DNA of 64,000 nucleotides. It comes from Novosphingobium sp. RL4. GTDB taxonomy: Bacteria; Pseudomonadota; Alphaproteobacteria; Sphingomonadales; Sphingomonadaceae. The DNA lies in NCBI RefSeq assembly GCF_035658495.1, contig NZ_CP141945.1, positions 1,120,001-1,184,000 of the forward strand, in the 5' to 3' direction. Under the pieces are notes generated by a model that had not been told where the DNA came from, did not search any database, and saw nothing but the letters and a program-made list of their open reading frames with translations. How positions within the stretch are numbered: position 1 is the stretch's first letter; every line of letters begins with the position of its first letter. Positions 58,581 to 64,000 of the stretch are shown piece after piece. Both the position numbers and the translations under genes were made by a program.

Positions 58581-61037
58581 ATGCGCAATCGACTTTTCCA
58601 TTCCTCGAGTCTGGCCGTGATGATGCTCGCCGTCTTCGGCGGCGCCATGCCCGCGCTCGCGCAGGAAGCTGCATCGGCGCAGGACAGTTCCGGCCTTGGC
58701 GACATCATCGTCACCGCCCAGCGCCGCGCCGAAACGCTCCAGGATGCGGGCATCGCCATCGATGCCGTGGGCGGAGATCGATTGCTGCAGCAGGGCATCA
58801 CCCAGGCGGACGCGCTGAACAAGGCGGTGCCTGCGCTTACGGTGACCAACGGCGGCGGTTCGAACACCTCGATATTCCTGCGCGGCGTCGGCAACATCAC
58901 CAATTCGAGCTACAACGATCCGGCCGTCACGCCCAGTTATGACGGCGTCGTGCTGGGCCGCGCGGCGGGGGCGTTCGGTTCGGCATTCTACGACCTTGCC
59001 CGCGTGGAGGTGCTGAAGGGGCCGCAGGGCATCCTCTATGGCCGCAATGCCACCGGCGGTGCGGTGAACATCATACCCAACCGGCCCGAACTCGGCCGCA
59101 GTTCCGGCGGCTTCACCCTGACGGTGGGTAATTACGACGCCGTCGGCGCCGAGGGTTTCGCCAATCTCGCGCTGGGTGAAAATGCCGCGCTGCGCGTGGC
59201 GGCGACGCATCAGTACCATGACGGCTACAACCGCGACGGCAGCGACGATCTCGATCGCAGCGGCCTGCGCGCGCAATTCCTGTTCGAACCGACGGACCGG
59301 TTCAGCATCCGTCTTGGCGGCGATTACACGCATGTGGGCGGCGTGGGCGCGGGATCGAGCTATATCGGTTCGTTCACGCCGGGGGCGACCGGATTCACCT
59401 TCACGCCTGCCGGGTTCGACAGTTCGGAAGGGCTGAACACCGATGCCGCCAATGCCTACCGGCAGACCCAGCTCGGCGCTCCGGGCTTCGGGTTCCTCAC
59501 GGCGATGAACCGCCAGCAGATGAACGACGCGACCTATTGGGGCCTCAACGCCGAAGTCACGCTGGACACCGGCATCGGAACGCTCACCGTCCTGCCTGCG
59601 TACCGCAACACCAAGGCTGAGAGCTTCTTCTACGGTCCCGCATTCAACACCGCCTACACGAATGAGAAGGACCGCCAGTTCAGCCTCGAAACGCGGCTGG
59701 CGGGCACGGTCGGCATGTTCGATTACGTGGTCGGCGGCTTCTTCTTCGATGAGAAGATCCGCAATACCGGAGAATACAACCAGGAATTCGTGCTGCCGAT
59801 CCAGCACTACACGCACAAGACCCGGAGCCTGGCGGGCTTCGGCCAGCTTACCGCCAACCTGACCGACAGTTTCCGCCTGATCGGCGGCCTGCGCTATACG
59901 CGCGATCACAAGTCGATCGACGGGATCATCAACAATTTCATCGCCTTCTGCGGCGGCATTCCGGCAGTGACGCCGCCCGATTCCTTCGGGCAGGGTTGCG
60001 CGGTGCCGGGCAATATCCCGAACTTCCCGAATTTCACCTCTACCGGCGATACCGTGAACTGGCTGATCGCGAACGGCTATATCGCGCCGGGCAGCACCGA
60101 TGCGGCGAGCGATCAGGTCTATCCGCTGCTCAGCGGCGCGGGCCTGATCCTCAAGACCTACTATCCGGTGGTCGATTCCGGCAACTTCAGCCGCGTGACG
60201 TGGAAGGTGGGAGCCGAGTTCGACCTGGCGAAGGATTCGCTGCTCTATGGTTCGGTCGAAACCGGCTACCGCGCGGGCGGCTTCCAGCTTTCCGAAGGCA
60301 ATCCGACCTACAACCCGGAATTCATCACCGCCTATACCATCGGTTCGAAGAACCGCTTCCTCAACGACCACGTCCAGCTCAACGTCGAAGCCTTCTACTG
60401 GAAGTACAAGGACCAGCAGATCAACTACTTCACGGTCTCGCCGGATTCCGTGCTGATCAACACCATCGACAATGCCGGGCGCGCCGACATCAAGGGCTTC
60501 GACGTGGACCTGATGGTCAAGCCGATGCGCAACACCACGCTTTCGGCCAAGGTCCAGTATCTCGATACCGAATACAAGGAGCTGACGCTTACCACCGCCT
60601 CGCCGCGCAACAACATCAACTGTCCTTCTTCCGCCACCGGGGATTACCTGAGCGACGGGGTAACGCCGATCCTGGCGTTCAACTGTTCGGGCCGCCCGCT
60701 GCTGTTCTCGCCCAAGTGGACGGTCAACCTCGGCGCCGAACAGGTCGTGCCGCTGGGCGACGATTACGAACTGGTCGGCAGCGTCAACACTTCGTGGCGG
60801 TCCTCGCAATACGGCGCATTCGAGTATCTCGATTTCGAGAAGATCCGCGGTTACTGGCTGACCGACGCCAACCTGACGCTGCGCCTGTCGGACGGCGGGC
60901 TTTCGATCGGCGCCTTCGTCCAGAACATCGAGAACAAGCGCCGCGTCGCCACGCCGCAGTCCTCGCCCATCGGCTTCGCGGTGGCGCGCTACACCGCTCC
61001 GCGCACTTATGGCCTGCGCCTTTCGGGAACGTTCTGA
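58581..61037 (+). CDS. TonB-dependent outer-membrane receptor
   Basis: An 818-residue receptor from ATG 58581 with GGGAGGAG upstream. A signal peptide (cleavage near PALAQEA), then a TonB-box-like DIIVTAQRRAETLQD, a plug domain (LRGVGNITN, RVEVLKGPQGILYGRNATGG) and a 22-strand-type barrel ending with an aromatic residue (YGLRLSGTF). It imports a scarce or large substrate using the proton motive force. The sphingomonad-type paralogs often take up aromatic or plant-derived compounds; the neighbouring monooxygenase, dehydrogenase and LigB genes suggest the same. Confidence 0.92.
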   Translation: MRNRLFHSSSLAVMMLAVFGGAMPALAQEAASAQDSSGLGDIIVTAQRRAETLQDAGIAIDAVGGDRLLQQGITQADALNKAVPALTVTNGGGSNTSIFLRGVGNITNSSYNDPAVTPSYDGVVLGRAAGAFGSAFYDLARVEVLKGPQGILYGRNATGGAVNIIPNRPELGRSSGGFTLTVGNYDAVGAEGFANLALGENAALRVAATHQYHDGYNRDGSDDLDRSGLRAQFLFEPTDRFSIRLGGDYTHVGGVGAGSSYIGSFTPGATGFTFTPAGFDSSEGLNTDAANAYRQTQLGAPGFGFLTAMNRQQMNDATYWGLNAEVTLDTGIGTLTVLPAYRNTKAESFFYGPAFNTAYTNEKDRQFSLETRLAGTVGMFDYVVGGFFFDEKIRNTGEYNQEFVLPIQHYTHKTRSLAGFGQLTANLTDSFRLIGGLRYTRDHKSIDGIINNFIAFCGGIPAVTPPDSFGQGCAVPGNIPNFPNFTSTGDTVNWLIANGYIAPGSTDAASDQVYPLLSGAGLILKTYYPVVDSGNFSRVTWKVGAEFDLAKDSLLYGSVETGYRAGGFQLSEGNPTYNPEFITAYTIGSKNRFLNDHVQLNVEAFYWKYKDQQINYFTVSPDSVLINTIDNAGRADIKGFDVDLMVKPMRNTTLSAKVQYLDTEYKELTLTTASPRNNINCPSSATGDYLSDGVTPILAFNCSGRPLLFSPKWTVNLGAEQVVPLGDDYELVGSVNTSWRSSQYGAFEYLDFEKIRGYWLTDANLTLRLSDGGLSIGAFVQNIENKRRVATPQSSPIGFAVARYTAPRTYGLRLSGTF

Positions 61038-61088
61038 GGCCGGGATGCTGCGCGGGGCCTGTGCTTGCCGTTACTCAAGGAGAATGCA

Positions 61089-62009
61089 GTGAAAGTCGTC
61101 GTCACCGGGGCAGGCGGGTTCGTGGGCCGGGAACTTGCCCGCCGCCTGCTGGAGGCCGGGCACGAGGTCTCCGGAATAGACAGCCACGCCGGCGGCATCC
61201 CGCCGGGCGTCCGGCCGGTGGAAGGCGACCTTGGCGATGCCGGGGTCCGCGCCGAAGCGCTGGGGCGGGGCTGCGACGCGCTCGTCCATCTGGCAACGGT
61301 GCCGGGCGGCGCGGCCGAGGCGGACCCGGGCGCCTCCCGCCGGATCAATATCGACGCGATGTACGACCTGCTGCAGGAAGCGGCGGCGCTCTCGCCGGGG
61401 CTGCGGGTGGTCTATGCCAGTTCCATGGCGGTGCTGGGCGATCCGCTGCCTGCCCATGTGGACGATGCCACGCCCTTGTCGCCGAAGATGATCTATGGCG
61501 GGCACAAGGCGATGATGGAACATGCGGCGGCCATGTTCTCCAACCGCGGCCTGATCGATGCGGTGACAGTGCGCCTGCCCGGCATCCTCGCGCGGCCCAA
61601 GGGGCCGTCAGGCATGAAATCGGCGTTCATGTCCAACCTGTTCCATGCGCTGAAGGCGGGTGAGGCCTTCGTTTGCCCGGTCTCGGCCCAGGGCACGATC
61701 TGGGCGCAGTCGGTCGCGCGTTGTGCGGACAATTTCGTCCACGCCCTGACGCTGGACAGCGCGCTGCTGCCGCCGACCCGCGCCGTGACCCTGCCGGCGC
61801 TGCGCCTGACTATGGGCGCGCTTGCCGAAGAAGCGGCGCGCCAGTGCGGGGTTTCGCCCGATCTCGTGACTTATGCACCCGATGCGGCGCTGGAGGCGGC
61901 CTTCGCCGCGCAGCCAAGGCTGGCGACGCCGGCAGCGGAACATGCGGGTTTTGCGCATGATGGCGATCCTGCTAGACTGGTCGCCAGTGCCCTCGCGACT
62001 TTGGAATAA
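61089..62009 (+). CDS. NAD-dependent epimerase/dehydratase-family protein, DenD-like
   Basis: A 306-residue extended SDR from GTG 61089 with AAGGAG upstream. The Rossmann motif TGAGGFVGREL (6-16) and catalytic YGGHK are clear. The second half (VRLPGILARPKGPSGMKSAF, KAGEAFVCPV) follows the pattern of D-erythronate dehydrogenase DenD and relatives. It should oxidise or epimerise a hydroxy acid or sugar-like compound with NAD. It lies 51 bases after the TonB receptor, in the same direction, and just ahead of a LysR gene. Confidence 0.85.
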   Translation: MKVVVTGAGGFVGRELARRLLEAGHEVSGIDSHAGGIPPGVRPVEGDLGDAGVRAEALGRGCDALVHLATVPGGAAEADPGASRRINIDAMYDLLQEAAALSPGLRVVYASSMAVLGDPLPAHVDDATPLSPKMIYGGHKAMMEHAAAMFSNRGLIDAVTVRLPGILARPKGPSGMKSAFMSNLFHALKAGEAFVCPVSAQGTIWAQSVARCADNFVHALTLDSALLPPTRAVTLPALRLTMGALAEEAARQCGVSPDLVTYAPDAALEAAFAAQPRLATPAAEHAGFAHDGDPARLVASALATLE

Positions 62010-62033
62010 CCACAAGCGAAGAGGGTGCGGGAG

Positions 62034-63044
62034 ATGGCGATGCGTTTTGGAAGACTTGACCTCAACCTGCTGGTCGCGCTCGACGCGCTGCTGACCGAGA
62101 AGAGCGTATCGCTTGCTGCGGACCGGCTCTGCCTCTCGCAGTCGGCGACGTCCAGCGCGCTGGGCCGCCTGCGCGAATACTTCGCCGACGACCTGCTCGT
62201 GGTCAAGGGGCGAAACATGATCCTCACCACCCGTGCCGAGGAACTGATCGAACCGGTCCGCGCCGTGTTGGAGCAGATCCGCACCACCATTTCGGTGGCC
62301 CCGGCCTTCGATCCCTCCACCGCCGACCGGCAGGTGCGGATCATGGCCTCAGACTATTCCACGCAGGTCCTGTTGACCGAGGCGCTGGCGGAACTGGAAC
62401 GCGATGCGCCGCAGATGCGCTTCGAGATCCAGCCGATGAACGATTTCCCGATCGAGGCGCTGGAACGCGGCTACATCGACCTGCTGCTGACGATCGATTA
62501 CGCGATCTCGGCCGATCACCCCAGCCTGATCCTGTTCGAGGACGACTATGTCGTGGTCGGCTGGGACGGCAATCCGGCGATGCAGGGGGCGATGACGAAG
62601 GAGACCTATTTCGAGCTGGGCCATGTCACCGCCCGCTTCGGCAAGGCTCGCGTCCCCGCTTTCGACGACTGGTTCGTGCGCCGCCAGAAGCAGCAGCGGC
62701 GGGTCGAGGTGGTGGCGCCGACGTTCCTGTCGCTCCCCGGCCTCGTGGTGAACACCAACCGCATCGCCACGATGCACCGCCGCCTCGCCGAACAGGTGGT
62801 GCAGAACATGCCGCTCATCATGCGCGAGATCCCGTTCGACTTTCCGCCGATCCGCGAGGCGCTGCAATGGCACCTCTCGAACAGCAACGACCGCGCGCTG
62901 CGCTGGATCGTCGAGCGGCTGCAACTGATCGCGACGCGCAAGGTGGAGGAGCCGGGCAACGTGGTTCCGCTCACCGGCCCCCGGATCGACCGGGACGCGC
63001 TGGAAGTCGAGTACCGGATGAACCACCCGCAGCCGCCCCGCTAG
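62034..63044 (+). CDS. LysR-family regulator, NodD/LigR-like branch
   Basis: About 336 residues from ATG 62034 (GTG 62025 and ATG 62040 are alternatives). HTH region RFGRLDLNLLVALDALLTEK and QSATSSALGRLREYFADDLL, with the effector domain ASDYSTQVLLTEAL typical of NodD-type LysR proteins, which sense aromatic compounds. It is co-directional with the dehydrogenase gene 24 bases upstream and convergent with ligB; it is a likely regulator of one of these units. The stop codon lies inside a strong hairpin. Confidence 0.86.
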   Translation: MAMRFGRLDLNLLVALDALLTEKSVSLAADRLCLSQSATSSALGRLREYFADDLLVVKGRNMILTTRAEELIEPVRAVLEQIRTTISVAPAFDPSTADRQVRIMASDYSTQVLLTEALAELERDAPQMRFEIQPMNDFPIEALERGYIDLLLTIDYAISADHPSLILFEDDYVVVGWDGNPAMQGAMTKETYFELGHVTARFGKARVPAFDDWFVRRQKQQRRVEVVAPTFLSLPGLVVNTNRIATMHRRLAEQVVQNMPLIMREIPFDFPPIREALQWHLSNSNDRALRWIVERLQLIATRKVEEPGNVVPLTGPRIDRDALEVEYRMNHPQPPR

Positions 63045-63069
63045 GCGGCGTCCACGCCGCCTAGCGGGG
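63036..63069. terminator. Bidirectional terminator between LysR and ligB
   Basis: CCCCGCTAGGCGGCGT (63036-63051) and ACGCCGCCTAGCGGGG (63054-63069) form a perfect 16-bp stem with a 2-base spacer (so a 4-6 base loop in practice). The LysR stop codon TAG is inside the first arm. It ends 14 bases before the stop of the minus-strand ligB. Confidence 0.7.
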
Positions 63070-63082
63070 CCCCCGGGCCGGT

Positions 63083-64000
<918 letters not shown>

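Noticed and set aside
58188..60809. 873-residue minus-strand open frame
   Set aside because: Antisense of the TonB receptor, whose signal, plug and barrel motifs are clear on the plus strand.

Overview
The window looks like chromosome from a GC-rich alphaproteobacterium, most likely a sphingomonad (Novosphingobium/Sphingobium type). This rests on a terminal gene that closely resembles the sphingomonad protocatechuate 4,5-dioxygenase beta subunit LigB, a TonB-dependent receptor, and tightly packed catabolic operons with LysR, LacI, GntR and AraC regulators. The genus is an inference. I found no rRNA, tRNA, CRISPR array or complete prophage.

Layout. (1) 1-6 kb is a plastic region. It holds an AbiE-like toxin-antitoxin pair, a complete IS3-family element (2488-3753) abutting the tail of a second, destroyed IS3-type transposase, a short conserved-looking ORF, a histone-deacetylase-family amidohydrolase and a probably 5'-truncated EF-hand-like gene. 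(2) 6-10.4 kb has an MFS efflux pump and an SDR, each divergent from a LysR regulator. (3) 11-26 kb is a carbohydrate island: ThuA-like protein, four TIM-barrel isomerase-family proteins, two GMC oxidoreductase/small-subunit pairs, a DUF1080 protein, a sugar-type MFS porter, cytochrome c, a Gfo/Idh/MocA oxidoreductase and a LacI repressor. Together they fit periplasmic oxidation of glycosides to 3-keto-glycosides, cleavage or elimination, and reduction. (4) 25.9-32 kb is a five-gene signalling operon (CHASE3 hybrid kinase, CheR, CheB, REC-kinase, REC) with no chemoreceptor. (5) 32-47 kb is a second catabolic island of unknown substrate: glyoxalase-fold protein, hot-dog dehydratase, acyl-CoA ligase, MDR and SDR dehydrogenases, alpha/beta hydrolase, TIM barrel, alkylsulfatase-like MBL protein, sulfotransferase-family protein, GntR regulator and MFS porter. 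(6) 47-50 kb has a DUF4130-UdgX fusion and its partner radical-SAM DNA-repair protein. (7) 50-57 kb has an unrecognised 839-residue secreted protein, a second sulfotransferase-family protein, an AraC regulator, a KefB/YbaL-type antiporter and a 35-residue membrane peptide. (8) 57-64 kb looks like uptake and catabolism of aromatics: FAD monooxygenase, TonB receptor, DenD-like dehydrogenase, LysR and LigB.

The genes appear to work as substrate modules, each with uptake (TonB receptor or MFS), catabolic enzymes and a local regulator. A shared dyad, TTGTC-N7-GTCAA, lies upstream of three genes or operons (32803, 36135, 52902) and may tie the CoA-ligase operon to the distant second sulfotransferase gene. 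Start sites were often moved inward from the longest open frame on the basis of Shine-Dalgarno sequences, 4-bp ATGA or 1-bp TAATG stop/start overlaps, and family N-termini.
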